From the NCBI RefSeq assembly GCF_014648415.1, contig NZ_BMRB01000005.1, forward strand, positions 248,001 through 312,000: DNA of 64,000 nucleotides. The letters run 5' to 3'. Numbering within the stretch: the first letter of the stretch is position 1; every line of letters starts with the position of its first letter. The DNA comes from Actinokineospora fastidiosa. GTDB lineage: Bacteria > Actinomycetota > Actinomycetes > Mycobacteriales > Pseudonocardiaceae. The position numbers were made by a program, and so were the translations under genes. Below the pieces are notes generated by a model that was not told where the DNA came from, made no database searches, and saw only the letters and a list, made by a program, of their open reading frames with translations. This document shows positions 33,760-42,097 of this stretch, in pieces.

Positions 33760-33801
33760 ACGCGCCGGATCACCCCCCGACCCCCGGGTGATCCGGCGCG
33801 T
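33760..33801. terminator. 15-bp terminator hairpin
   Basis: ACGCGCCGGATCACC (33760-33774) pairs perfectly with GGTGATCCGGCGCGT (33787-33801), loop 12, right after the secreted-protein stop. The remaining bases to 33959 contain nothing I recognise. Confidence 0.8.
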
Positions 33802-33959
33802 CCCACAACGCAGCAGTCACTCCGGGGACAAGCCCGGGGCGATCACACCGCACGCACTGTCCTCAACACACTCGAGACGCCCGCCCACACATCCACGACG
33901 CCATCGCCGTCCAAGCGCGCGGTCAGCGACGACAGCGGGCACCCCCACGACGCGCAGGC

Positions 33960-34394
33960 TCAGCTCAGGCGGAACACCGGATGGTCCGGGGCGACGCGCA
34001 GCAGTTCGGCGGTCGGGGAGTCGGCGTCGACCTTGTCGAAGAAGACGCCCACTTCCCAGGCCCAGCGCTTGAGGTAGGCGCGGAGGACGTCGACCTTGGC
34101 CGGGTCGGGCAGTTCGGTCGCGGTGAACGGCTCGGCCTTCTTCCCGAGCCGCAGCTCGCCCTCGCCTGCGACTCGCAGGTTCCGCACCCACTCGGTGTGG
34201 CCACGCGGGGCCACCAGGTAGCGCTCACCGTCCATGACCAGCAGGTTGACCGGGGTCGACCGGAGTTGCCCGCTCTTGCGACCGCGCACGACCAGCACCC
34301 GCGACCCCGCCACGTTCACCCCGCGCCGCACCAGGAACGCCACGATCGGGTTGAACACGCGCTGGGTGAACGAGCCGGGCTTCTGGTACCGCAT
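33960..34394 (-). CDS. Deazaflavin (F420)-dependent nitroreductase/quinone reductase, Ddn-like
   Basis: A 144-residue single-domain split-barrel protein. FNPIVAFLVRRGVNVAGSRVLVVRGRKSGQLRSTPVNLLVMDGERYLVAPRG spans the typical F420-binding core, and WVRNLRVAGEGELRLG follows. The family includes M. tuberculosis Ddn. Divergent from a TetR gene across three identical operators, so it is very probably the repressor's target. Confidence 0.9.
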   Translation of the reverse strand: MRYQKPGSFTQRVFNPIVAFLVRRGVNVAGSRVLVVRGRKSGQLRSTPVNLLVMDGERYLVAPRGHTEWVRNLRVAGEGELRLGKKAEPFTATELPDPAKVDVLRAYLKRWAWEVGVFFDKVDADSPTAELLRVAPDHPVFRLS

Positions 34395-34414
34395 GGCGTC
34401 TCCTCGACGTTTCT

Positions 34415-34483
34415 GAGAGCACTGCTCTCCCTGTGCGTCCCAGTAAAACCGAGAGCACTGCTCTCGTCAAGAGCACTGCTCTC
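34415..34483. promoter_or_regulatory. Three TetR operator palindromes
   Basis: GAGAGCACTGCTCTC occurs at 34415-34429 and 34451-34465, and with one changed base at 34469-34483. The copies lie between the divergent reductase and TetR genes. TAGACT (34485-34490), six bases before the TetR ATG, is a leaderless -10 abutting the third copy. Confidence 0.85.
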
Positions 34484-34496
34484 GTAGACTCCCCCC

Positions 34497-35162
34497 ATGG
34501 CTGAGCACCGCACGACGCGGCACCAGGCGAGGGCCGCCGCGATCCGGCAGATCAAGGACGAGGCCCGCAGGCAGTTGCGCGAGGACGGAGTCCACAACCT
34601 CTCCCTGCGCGGCGTGGCCCGGTCCATGGGGTTCGTCTCGTCGGCCATCTACCGCTACTTCCCCAGCCGCGACGAGTTGCTGACCGCGCTGATCATCGAC
34701 GCGTACGACGCGCTGGGCGAGGCCGCCGAGCAGGCGGACGACCCGGGGGCGCCGCGCGCGCAGCGCTGGGCGCGGGTCTGCCGGGCCGTCCGCGCGTGGG
34801 CGCTGGCCAACCCGGCTGAGTACATGCTGATCTACGGCTCCCCCATCCCCGGCTATCAGGCCCCGCGCGACACGGTCGGCCCCGCGACGCGGGTGGCGAA
34901 GGTGCTCACCACCATCGCCGAGGACGCGCCCGACTCGCCGCTGAGCCCCACCCTCGCCAAGCAGATGACGGACACCGCGGCGGCCCTGGACAGCCCGATC
35001 GCGCCGGGAGCGATGGCACGGGTGGTCCGGGCATGGACACAGGTGTCCGGGATGGTCAGCTTCGAGCTGTTCGGCCAGTTCAGGGGCGCGATCGAGCCCG
35101 CGGACGAGTTCTTCGACGCCGCCGTTGCCGACCTGGCCGAGCAGGTCGGCCTCGGCAGCTGA
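34497..35162 (+). CDS. TetR/AcrR family repressor
   Basis: A 221-residue regulator. The N-terminal helix-turn-helix LSLRGVARSMGFVSSAIYRYFPSRDELL (about 38-65) is classic, and the C-terminal ligand domain resembles the TetR_C group with WVWA-like AVRAWALANPAEYMLIYG. Three palindromic operators precede it, indicating autoregulation and control of the Ddn-like gene. Ligand unknown. Confidence 0.92.
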   Translation: MAEHRTTRHQARAAAIRQIKDEARRQLREDGVHNLSLRGVARSMGFVSSAIYRYFPSRDELLTALIIDAYDALGEAAEQADDPGAPRAQRWARVCRAVRAWALANPAEYMLIYGSPIPGYQAPRDTVGPATRVAKVLTTIAEDAPDSPLSPTLAKQMTDTAAALDSPIAPGAMARVVRAWTQVSGMVSFELFGQFRGAIEPADEFFDAAVADLAEQVGLGS

Positions 35163-35205
35163 CGCGCACCACCCGACCGTGGCACGCCCGCCCGCTGCTA
35201 CTCGT

Positions 35206-35232
35206 CGGTAACATCGGCTAGCATCGTTACCG
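35206..35232. promoter_or_regulatory. Inverted repeat over the fadA promoter
   Basis: CGGTAAC (35206-35212) and GTTACCG (35226-35232) flank 13 bases that contain TAGCAT (35219-35224), a possible -10. A fatty-acid-responsive repressor bound here would block transcription. The fadA ribosome site AAGGAG follows at 35250. Confidence 0.5.
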
Positions 35233-35260
35233 GTCGGTAGTCCAACTCGAAGGAGCACCC

Positions 35261-36481
35261 GTGGCCGCACCCGCCGCACCCGAGCGGGCCGTTCGGAACG
35301 TGGTCTTCGTCGACGGTGTCCGCACACCGTTCGGCAAGGCAGGACCGAAGGGCATCTACGCGGAGACCCGCGCTGACGACCTCGTCGTGAAGGTCATCCG
35401 CGAACTGCTGCGCCGCTATCCCGAGCTCCCGCCGGAGCGCGTCGACGAGGTCGCCATCGCGGCGACCACGCAGATCGGCGACCAGGGCCTGACCATCGGC
35501 CGCACGGCGGCGCTGCTGTCCGGGCTGCCCAAGTCCGTGCCCGGCTTCGCCATCGACCGCATGTGCGCGGGCGCGATGACCGCGGTGACCACCACCGCCA
35601 GCGGCATCGCCTTCGGCGCCTACGACATCGTGATCGCAGGCGGCGTCGAGCACATGGGCCGCCACCCGATGGGCGAGGGCGTCGACCCGAACCCGCGCAT
35701 CGTGGCCGACAAGCTGGTCGACCCGACCGCGCTGGTCATGGGCCAGACCGCGGAGAACGTGCACGACCGCTACCCGCACCTGACCAAGCAGCGCTGCGAC
35801 GAGTACGCCGCCCGCAGCCAGGAGCGCTACGCCGAGGCGGTCAAGACGGGCAAGATCGGCCCCGAGCTGGTCCCCGTCGCCACCCGCTCCGCCGAGCTGG
35901 GCTGGGGCCTGGCCACCGAGGACGAGCCGCCGCGCCCCGGCACCACCGTGGAGACGCTGGCCGCGCTCAAGACCCCGTTCCGCCCGCACGGGCGCGTCAC
36001 CGCGGGCAACGCCGCGGGCCTCAACGACGGCGCGACCGGCTGCATCCTCGCCGACGAGGCGACCGCCCGGGAGCTGGGCCTGCCGGTCGGCATGCGGCTG
36101 GTCGGCTACGCCTTCGCGGGCGTCGAGCCCGAGGTGATGGGCGTCGGGCCGGTCCCGGCCACGGAGAAGGTGCTCGCCCGCACCGGTCTGTCCATCTCGG
36201 ACATCGGTCTGTTCGAGATCAACGAGGCGTTCGCCGTGCAGGTGCTGGCGTTCCTCGACCACTTCGGCATCGCCGACGACGACCCGAGGGTCAACCAGTG
36301 GGGCGGCGCGATCGCCTGCGGGCACCCGCTGGCGTCCTCCGGCGTGCGGCTGATGACGCAGCTGTCGCGCCAGTTCGCCGAGCGCCCCGACGTGCGCTAC
36401 GGCCTGACCACCATGTGCATCGGCATCGGCATGGGCGGAACGGTCATCTGGGAGAACCCGCACTGGAACGGGGAGAAGTGA
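35261..36481 (+). CDS. fadA: Acetyl-CoA C-acyltransferase (thiolase) of beta-oxidation
   Basis: A 406-residue thiolase that releases acetyl-CoA from 3-ketoacyl-CoA. The nucleophilic Cys is in AIDRMCAGAMTAVTTTASG, and the C-terminal active-site blocks INEAFAVQVLAF, GGAIACGHPLASSG (His) and TTMCIGIGMGG (Cys) are complete. GTG start. Its last base is shared with the fadB ATG, so the two subunits of the trifunctional complex are coupled. Confidence 0.93.
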   Translation: MAAPAAPERAVRNVVFVDGVRTPFGKAGPKGIYAETRADDLVVKVIRELLRRYPELPPERVDEVAIAATTQIGDQGLTIGRTAALLSGLPKSVPGFAIDRMCAGAMTAVTTTASGIAFGAYDIVIAGGVEHMGRHPMGEGVDPNPRIVADKLVDPTALVMGQTAENVHDRYPHLTKQRCDEYAARSQERYAEAVKTGKIGPELVPVATRSAELGWGLATEDEPPRPGTTVETLAALKTPFRPHGRVTAGNAAGLNDGATGCILADEATARELGLPVGMRLVGYAFAGVEPEVMGVGPVPATEKVLARTGLSISDIGLFEINEAFAVQVLAFLDHFGIADDDPRVNQWGGAIACGHPLASSGVRLMTQLSRQFAERPDVRYGLTTMCIGIGMGGTVIWENPHWNGEK

Positions 36482-38586
36482 TGTTCACCAAGGACGAGGC
36501 CGCCGCGGCCTTCCCCGACGAGGTCGTCACCCGCGCGGTCACCCGGCTCGTGCGGGTCCCGGGCGTGGCGCAGCCGGTCGCGCTGATCACGCTGGACAAC
36601 GGCCACGACCACACCCGCCCGTCGACCTTCGGGCCGCAGAGCCTGGTGAGCCTCAACGAGGCGCTCGACGTCGCCTTCGCCGCCGAGCCCTCGGCGATCG
36701 CGGTCACCGGCAAGCCGTTCATCTTCGCCGTGGGCGCCGACCTGTCCGGCGTGGAGCAGGTCGCCCAGCGCGAGCTCGCGCACAGGATCGCCGAGGCCGG
36801 GCACACGGTGTTCAAGCGGTTCACCGACTCGCCGGTGCCGACCTTCGCCTTCGTCAACGGCGCGGTGATGGGCGGCGGCGTCGAGCTGGCGCTGTCCTGC
36901 CACTACCGCACGCTCAGCGACAACACGGCCGCGATCGCGCTGCCCGAGGTGTTCCTCGGCCTGTTCCCGGGCTGGGGCGGCACGCAGCTGCTGCCGAACC
37001 TCATCGGCCCGGACGCCGCGGTCACCGTGATCTTCGAGAACGCGCTGTCGCAGAACCGGATGCTCAAGCCGAAGCAGGCGTTCGAGCTGGGCATGGTCGA
37101 CGCGCTGTTGGGCTCGGCGGACTTCATCGAGGAGTCGCTGCGCTGGGCCGCCGACGTGCTGGCGGGCGCCGTCACGGTGGAGCGCAGGGAGATCGACCGC
37201 GGCGCGGGCTGGGACGCGGCCGTCGCCCGGGCGAGGCAGATCGTCCAGGACAAGACCAAGGGCGCATCGCCCGGCGCACTGCGGGCGCTGGAGCTGCTGG
37301 AGCTGGCGCGGGAGAACGACCTCGACCGCGGTTACGCCGCCGAGACCGAGGCGCTCGCCGACGTGCTCATGACCGACGAGCTGCGCGCGGGCCTCTACTC
37401 GTTCAACCTCGTGCAGAAGCGCGCCAAGCGGCCCGCGGGCGCGCCGGACAAGGGCCTGGCCCGGCCGGTGACCAAGGTCGGCATCGTCGGCGCGGGCCTG
37501 ATGGCCTCGCAGATGGCGCTGCTGTTCGCCCGTCAGCTCAAGGTGCCGGTGGTGCTCACCGACATCGACCAGGCGCGGGTCGACAAGGGCGTGTCCTACG
37601 TGCACGCCGAGATCGACAAGCTCGCCGCCAAGGGGCGGCTGTCGGCCGACGGCGCGAACCGGCTCAAGGCCCTGGTCGGCGGCTCGCTGGACAAGGCGGC
37701 CTTCGCCGACGCGGACTTCGTCATCGAGGCCGTGTTCGAGGAGATGAAAGTCAAGCAGCAGGTGTTCGCCGAGGTCGAGGCGCACGTCAGCGAGACCTGC
37801 GTGCTGGCGACGAACACCTCGTCGCTGTCGATCACCGAGATGGCGTTCCGCCTGAAGCACCCCGAGCGGGTCGTCGGCTTCCACTTCTTCAACCCGGTCG
37901 CGGTCATGCCGCTGCTGGAGATCGTCCGCGCCGAGCGCACCGACGACGCCACCCTGGCGACGGCGTTCTCGGTGGGCAAGTCGCTGAAGAAGTCCTGCGT
38001 GCTGGTCAAGGACGCCCCGGCGTTCGTGGTCAACCGCCTGCTGACCCGCTTCATGGGCGAGATCATCCGCGCGGTGGACGAGGGCACGCCGTTCGAGGTC
38101 GCCGACAAGGCCACCGAGGACCTCGGCCTGCCGATGAGCCCGCTGGTGCTGCTGCAGCTCGTCGGCCCCGCCGTCGCCCTGCACGTCGCCGAGACGATGC
38201 ACCGAGCCTTCCCCGACCGCTTCCCGGTGAGCGACAACATGAAGCGGTTCGTGGAGGCGGGCAAGACCGCGGTGTGGACGTGGGACGCGGCGGGCAACCA
38301 GACCGTCGACCCCGAGGTCGCCGCGCTCTGGCAGTTCGGCGACACCCCGCTGTCCTCCGACGAGGTGCGCCAGCGCGCGCTGGAGGGCGTCGCCGAGGAG
38401 ATCCGCATCATGCTCGACGAGGGCGTGGTCGCCGAGGCCCAGGACATCGACCTGTGCATGATCCTCGGCGCTGGCTGGCCGTTCTGGATGGGCGGCGCGA
38501 CGCCGTTCCTCGACCGCGAGGGCATCGCGGAGAAGGTCAACGGCAAGCCGTTCCTGGCCCCGGGCGTCGCCTCCGTCCCGGCCTGA
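36481..38586 (+). CDS. fadB: 3-hydroxyacyl-CoA dehydrogenase/enoyl-CoA hydratase, FadB type
   Basis: A 701-residue bifunctional beta-oxidation enzyme. The hydratase domain (1-310) has the CoA loop FAVGADLSGVEQ and the Glu-bearing VNGAVMGGGVELALSC and LPEVFLGLFPGWGGTQLL. The dehydrogenase NAD motif VGIVGAGLMASQMALLFA begins near 330, with ATNTSSLSITEMA and GFHFFNPVAVMPLLEIV, and C-terminal helical domains follow. Works with FadA. The operon ends at a strong hairpin. Confidence 0.94.
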   Translation: MFTKDEAAAAFPDEVVTRAVTRLVRVPGVAQPVALITLDNGHDHTRPSTFGPQSLVSLNEALDVAFAAEPSAIAVTGKPFIFAVGADLSGVEQVAQRELAHRIAEAGHTVFKRFTDSPVPTFAFVNGAVMGGGVELALSCHYRTLSDNTAAIALPEVFLGLFPGWGGTQLLPNLIGPDAAVTVIFENALSQNRMLKPKQAFELGMVDALLGSADFIEESLRWAADVLAGAVTVERREIDRGAGWDAAVARARQIVQDKTKGASPGALRALELLELARENDLDRGYAAETEALADVLMTDELRAGLYSFNLVQKRAKRPAGAPDKGLARPVTKVGIVGAGLMASQMALLFARQLKVPVVLTDIDQARVDKGVSYVHAEIDKLAAKGRLSADGANRLKALVGGSLDKAAFADADFVIEAVFEEMKVKQQVFAEVEAHVSETCVLATNTSSLSITEMAFRLKHPERVVGFHFFNPVAVMPLLEIVRAERTDDATLATAFSVGKSLKKSCVLVKDAPAFVVNRLLTRFMGEIIRAVDEGTPFEVADKATEDLGLPMSPLVLLQLVGPAVALHVAETMHRAFPDRFPVSDNMKRFVEAGKTAVWTWDAAGNQTVDPEVAALWQFGDTPLSSDEVRQRALEGVAEEIRIMLDEGVVAEAQDIDLCMILGAGWPFWMGGATPFLDREGIAEKVNGKPFLAPGVASVPA

Positions 38587-38592
38587 CCCGCT

Positions 38593-38628
38593 CCGCTGCC
38601 CCCGGTTCGCCTGAGCCGGGGGCAGCGG
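38593..38628 (+). terminator. 13-bp terminator hairpin after fadB
   Basis: CCGCTGCCCCCGG (38593-38605) pairs perfectly with CCGGGGGCAGCGG (38616-38628) around ten bases. Confidence 0.8.
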
Positions 38629-38669
38629 CGTGTTCGGCCCGGCTCCCCCAGCGGTGTCATCATGGGCCG

Positions 38670-39491
38670 GTGGCAGGCACCGTCCGGATCGGGACGTCGG
38701 GGTGGGTGTACCCGCCCTGGCGCGGTGTGTTCTACCCGAAGGGCGTGACGCAGAAGCGGGAGCTGGCCTACCTGGCCAGCCTGCTGGACTCCGTCGAGAT
38801 CAACGGCTCCTTCTACTCCCTGCAGCGCCCCAGCAGCTACGAGTCCTGGCGGGACCAGACGCCCGACGACTTCGTGTTCGCGGTCAAGGGGTCGCGCTTC
38901 ATCACCCACATGAAGCGCCTCCGGGACGCCGAGGCGGCCATGGCGAACTTCTTCGCCTCCGGCCTGCTCGCGCTCGGCCCCAAGCTCGGCCCGCTCCTCT
39001 GGCAGCTGCCCGCCACCTTCCCGTACGAGCGCGACGTCATCGAGGACTTCCTCAAGGCGCTCCCCCGCAGCACGGCCGAGGCCGCCCGCCTGGCCGCCAA
39101 GCACGACCACCGCGTCGACGGGCGCGCCCACACCACCACCGACGAGGACCGACCGCTGCGGCACGCCGTCGAGCCCCGCAACCCCGGCTTCACCTCCCCG
39201 GAGTTCACCGACCTGATGCGCGCGTACGGGACGGCCATCGTGGTCGCCGACGCCGCCGGGGACTGGCCCAACATCGAGGAGATCACCACCGACTTCGTCT
39301 ACATCAGACTGCACGGCGACGAGGAGCTCTACACCAGCGGGTACACCGACGCCGCCCTCGACCGCTGGGCCGCCAAGATCCGCCGCTGGCTGCGGCACGG
39401 CGACGTCTACGCCTACTTCGACAACGACGCCAAGGTCCGCGCCCCCGTCGACGCGCAGGCCCTCAAGGCCCGCCTCACCCCGCCCGCATGA
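38670..39491 (+). CDS. DUF72 family protein
   Basis: A 273-residue TIM-barrel protein. VRIGTSGWVYPPWRGVFYPKG, LDSVEINGSFYSLQRPSSYESW, FVFAVKGSRFITHMKRL and DFVYIRLHGDEELYTSGY are the family's conserved blocks (YecE-like). The biochemical role is unknown; the fold resembles Xylose-isomerase-like barrels. GTG start at 38670. The last 17 bases overlap the convergent kinase gene. Confidence 0.9.
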   Translation: MAGTVRIGTSGWVYPPWRGVFYPKGVTQKRELAYLASLLDSVEINGSFYSLQRPSSYESWRDQTPDDFVFAVKGSRFITHMKRLRDAEAAMANFFASGLLALGPKLGPLLWQLPATFPYERDVIEDFLKALPRSTAEAARLAAKHDHRVDGRAHTTTDEDRPLRHAVEPRNPGFTSPEFTDLMRAYGTAIVVADAAGDWPNIEEITTDFVYIRLHGDEELYTSGYTDAALDRWAAKIRRWLRHGDVYAYFDNDAKVRAPVDAQALKARLTPPA

Positions 39492-40590
39492 CGGGGAGGC
39501 GGACGGTCACCACCAGCCCGCCACCCGGCACCGCCTCCGCGGTGACCCGCCCGCCGTGGGCGCGCACGACCGCCCGCACGATCGACAGCCCCAGGCCCGT
39601 GCCCGTCTGCGCGGTCCGGTCGACCCCGCCCCGGCGGAACGGCTCGAACAGCTCCCCCACCCGCTCGGGGGCGACCACCGCGCCGGACGATGCGACCCGC
39701 AGCACGCTCCACTGTGGATCGTGACTGGTCCTGACCTCGATCCAGCCGCCGTCGTGGTTGTGCCGCACGGCGTTCTCCAGCAGGTTCCCCGCCACCCGCT
39801 CCAGCAGCGGCGCGTCGCCGATGACCGGGGCGGGGGCGGTGTGGAAGGTCGCGGTGACCGCCCGCGCGTCGGCCTCGGCGCGGATGGCGCGCCACGCGCT
39901 GGCGACCACGGCAGCCAGGTCGACCGGACCGGTGGCCCCGACGCCCAGGCCGTCCGTGCGGGCCAGCACCAGCAGCGCCTCCACCAGCCTGCCCGCCTTC
40001 AGCGTCGCGGTCCTGGCCACGTCGCCCATCCGCCGCAGCTCGTCGACGGAGGCGTCCGGGTCGGCCAGGGTCACGTCCAGCTCGGTGCGGATCACCGCGA
40101 GCGGCGTGCGCAGCTCGTGGCTGGCGTTGGCGACGAACTGGCGCTGCGCGGCGAAGGCCGCCTGCAGCCGGTCGAGCATCGCGTCGAAGGTGGCGGCCAG
40201 CTCGGCGACCTCGTCGCGGGGGCCGCGGTGGTTGATGCGCTGGCCGAGCGACTCCACCGACAGCCGGTGCGCGGTCGCCGTCACCTCGCGCAGCGGGCGC
40301 AGCACCCGGCCGGTGACGACCCACGACAGCAGCGCCGTCGCCGTCACCACGCACACGAACGCCACGGACCCGGCCAGCAGCAGCCGGTCGCGGGCGTCGT
40401 CGGCCAGCGCGTCGGCCAGCTTGTCTGCCGTCACCGGGACGCCGCCGACCAGCACCGTCTCCCCCGGCGGCAGCGAGGGCACCGAGGCGACCACGCCACC
40501 GGCGAGCACCCAGCCCAGCCACAGCAGCAGCGCGCTGACCACCGCGACCAGCAGCGTGGCCAGCAGCGTGATCCGCGTCCGCAGCCCCAC
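39475..40590 (-). CDS. Two-component sensor histidine kinase
   Basis: A 371-residue membrane kinase. Two helices (about 7-29 and 72-93) flank a short extracellular loop, a HAMP linker follows, the phospho-accepting His is in ASHELRTPLAVIRTEL (about 156), and the ATPase boxes are NLLENAVRHNHDG and TGTGLGLSIVRAVVRAHGG. It directly follows the response regulator gene (TAG then GTG with no gap). The signal is unknown. Confidence 0.93.
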   Translation of the reverse strand: MGLRTRITLLATLLVAVVSALLLWLGWVLAGGVVASVPSLPPGETVLVGGVPVTADKLADALADDARDRLLLAGSVAFVCVVTATALLSWVVTGRVLRPLREVTATAHRLSVESLGQRINHRGPRDEVAELAATFDAMLDRLQAAFAAQRQFVANASHELRTPLAVIRTELDVTLADPDASVDELRRMGDVARTATLKAGRLVEALLVLARTDGLGVGATGPVDLAAVVASAWRAIRAEADARAVTATFHTAPAPVIGDAPLLERVAGNLLENAVRHNHDGGWIEVRTSHDPQWSVLRVASSGAVVAPERVGELFEPFRRGGVDRTAQTGTGLGLSIVRAVVRAHGGRVTAEAVPGGGLVVTVRLPVMRAG

Positions 40591-41256
40591 CTACTTCGCC
40601 GCGCGCACGCGGTACCCGGACCCGACGACGGTGTCGATCAGGCCCGGATCGCCCAGCTTCTTGCGCAGGGTCATCACCGTGACGCGCACGGTGGTGGTGA
40701 ACGGGTCGGCGTTCTCGTCCCACACCCGTTCCAGCAGTTCCTCGCTGCTCACCACGGACCCGCGCGCGGAGAGCAGGACCTCCAGCACGCCGAACTCCTT
40801 GCGGGTCAGCTCCACCGGCTGCCCCGCCCTGGTCACCGTGCGGCGGGCCGGGTCGAGCTCCAGATCGCCCGCGACCAGCACCGGCGGGGTCACCGGGGTC
40901 GCGCGGCGGGCCAGGGCGCGCACGCGCGCGACCAGCTCGGGGAAGGCGAACGGCTTGGCCAGGTAGTCGTCGGCGCCCAGGGACAGGCCCTCGACCCGGT
41001 CGGCGACGGCGTCGCTGGCGGTCAGCATGAGGACCCTGGTGAGCGCGCCGGAGGCGACGATCTCCCGGCACAGCTCGTCGCCGTGCATGCCGGGCAGGTC
41101 GCGGTCGAGGACGACGACGTCGTAGCGGGTGATGCTCGCCTTCTCGTGGCCCTCGTTCCCGTCGAGCGCGACGTCCACGGCCATGCCCTCGCGCCGCAGG
41201 CCGCGGGCGATGGCCTCGGCCAGGGGCTCCTCGTCCTCCACGATCAGAATTCGCAC
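40591..41256 (-). CDS. OmpR/PhoB-type response regulator
   Basis: A 221-residue regulator with receiver motifs LIVEDEEPLAEAI, VVVLDRDLPGMHG (phospho-Asp) and DDYLAKPFAFPEL (Lys), and a winged-helix DNA-binding domain (VELTRKEFGVLEVLLSARG.., TTTVRVTVMTLRKKLGD, VVGSGYRVRA). I chose the GTG at 41256 (RILIVED); upstream codons are not conserved. First gene of the regulator-kinase pair. Confidence 0.93.
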   Translation of the reverse strand: MRILIVEDEEPLAEAIARGLRREGMAVDVALDGNEGHEKASITRYDVVVLDRDLPGMHGDELCREIVASGALTRVLMLTASDAVADRVEGLSLGADDYLAKPFAFPELVARVRALARRATPVTPPVLVAGDLELDPARRTVTRAGQPVELTRKEFGVLEVLLSARGSVVSSEELLERVWDENADPFTTTVRVTVMTLRKKLGDPGLIDTVVGSGYRVRAAK

Positions 41257-41312
41257 CCCACAAAGGTGCCACACCTGCCGCGGGACCGTCCGGTTTGGGC
41301 ATGATCGGGGAC

Positions 41313-41960
41313 ATGAAGCTGCGTGCGGCGCGCGACGAGGTGGCCCGGCAGTCCCGGCGGCTGGCCGCCGAGGGCATGGTGCTGGGGACGGCGGGCAACG
41401 TCAGCGCCCGCGACGGCGACCTCGTCGCGATCACCCCGACCGGGATCCGGCTGGCCGAGGCGCGGGCCGAGCAGATCACCGTCGTCGACCTCGACGGGAC
41501 GGTGGTCGACGGCGCCCTGGCCCCGACCTCGGAGCTGGACCTGCACCTGGGCGTCTACCGGCGGTACCGGGCGGGCGCGGTCGTGCACACGCACGCCCCC
41601 ATGGCCACCGCGCTCTCCCTGGTCCTCGACGAGCTGCCGTGCGTGCACTACCAGCTGATGGAGCTGGGCGGCACCGTCCGCGTCGCGCCCTACCGCACCT
41701 TCGGCACCCCGGAACTCGCCGACGCGGTGCTCGACGCGCTGGACGGCAGGACGGCGGCGCTCATGGCCAACCACGGCGCCCTGACCCACGGCGCGGACCT
41801 GGCGACGGCGACCGAGCGCGCGCTGCTGCTGGAGTGGGGCTGCACGCTCTACTGGCGCGCGGCGGCCATCGGCGCTCCCCGCACCCTCAGCCGGGCCGAG
41901 CGCGCCGAGTACGACGAGCAGGTGACCCGGCTCGCGTACGGCCGCACGCGCGAACTCTGA
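41313..41960 (+). CDS. Class II aldolase/adducin family protein
   Basis: A 215-residue zinc-dependent aldolase-type enzyme, related to L-fuculose-phosphate aldolase. Substrate loop GTAGNVSARDGDLVAITPTG, catalytic acid region SELDLHLGVYRRY, zinc His pair in VVHTHAPMATALS, and third His in ANHGALTHGADL are present. TTG 41295 and ATG 41301 are in-frame alternatives; CATGAT seven bases before 41313 could be a -10. The substrate is unknown. It precedes the dikinase cassette on the same strand by 137 bases. Confidence 0.85.
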   Translation: MKLRAARDEVARQSRRLAAEGMVLGTAGNVSARDGDLVAITPTGIRLAEARAEQITVVDLDGTVVDGALAPTSELDLHLGVYRRYRAGAVVHTHAPMATALSLVLDELPCVHYQLMELGGTVRVAPYRTFGTPELADAVLDALDGRTAALMANHGALTHGADLATATERALLLEWGCTLYWRAAAIGAPRTLSRAERAEYDEQVTRLAYGRTREL

Positions 41961-41985
41961 TGTCCGCATCGTGACCGTCGTCCCG

Positions 41986-42077
41986 TTTCCGACAATACGG
42001 GCACGGCTATACAGTTGATTTCGGCAATTCCAATCCCCGAAACCCGCTGTTCACCTAGTGGTAAGGTCAACTTGACC
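41986..42077 (+). promoter_or_regulatory. Promoter and operator of the dikinase cassette
   Basis: A possible -35 TTTCCG (41986-41991) and -10 TATACA (42008-42013) are 16 bases apart in a relatively AT-rich tract. The palindrome GGTCAA-C-TTGACC (42065-42077) lies between them and the ribosome site GGGGAAAGG. This indicates regulated transcription of the three-gene unit. Confidence 0.45.
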
Positions 42078-42097
42078 GAGGGGAAAGGTGTCGTGCC

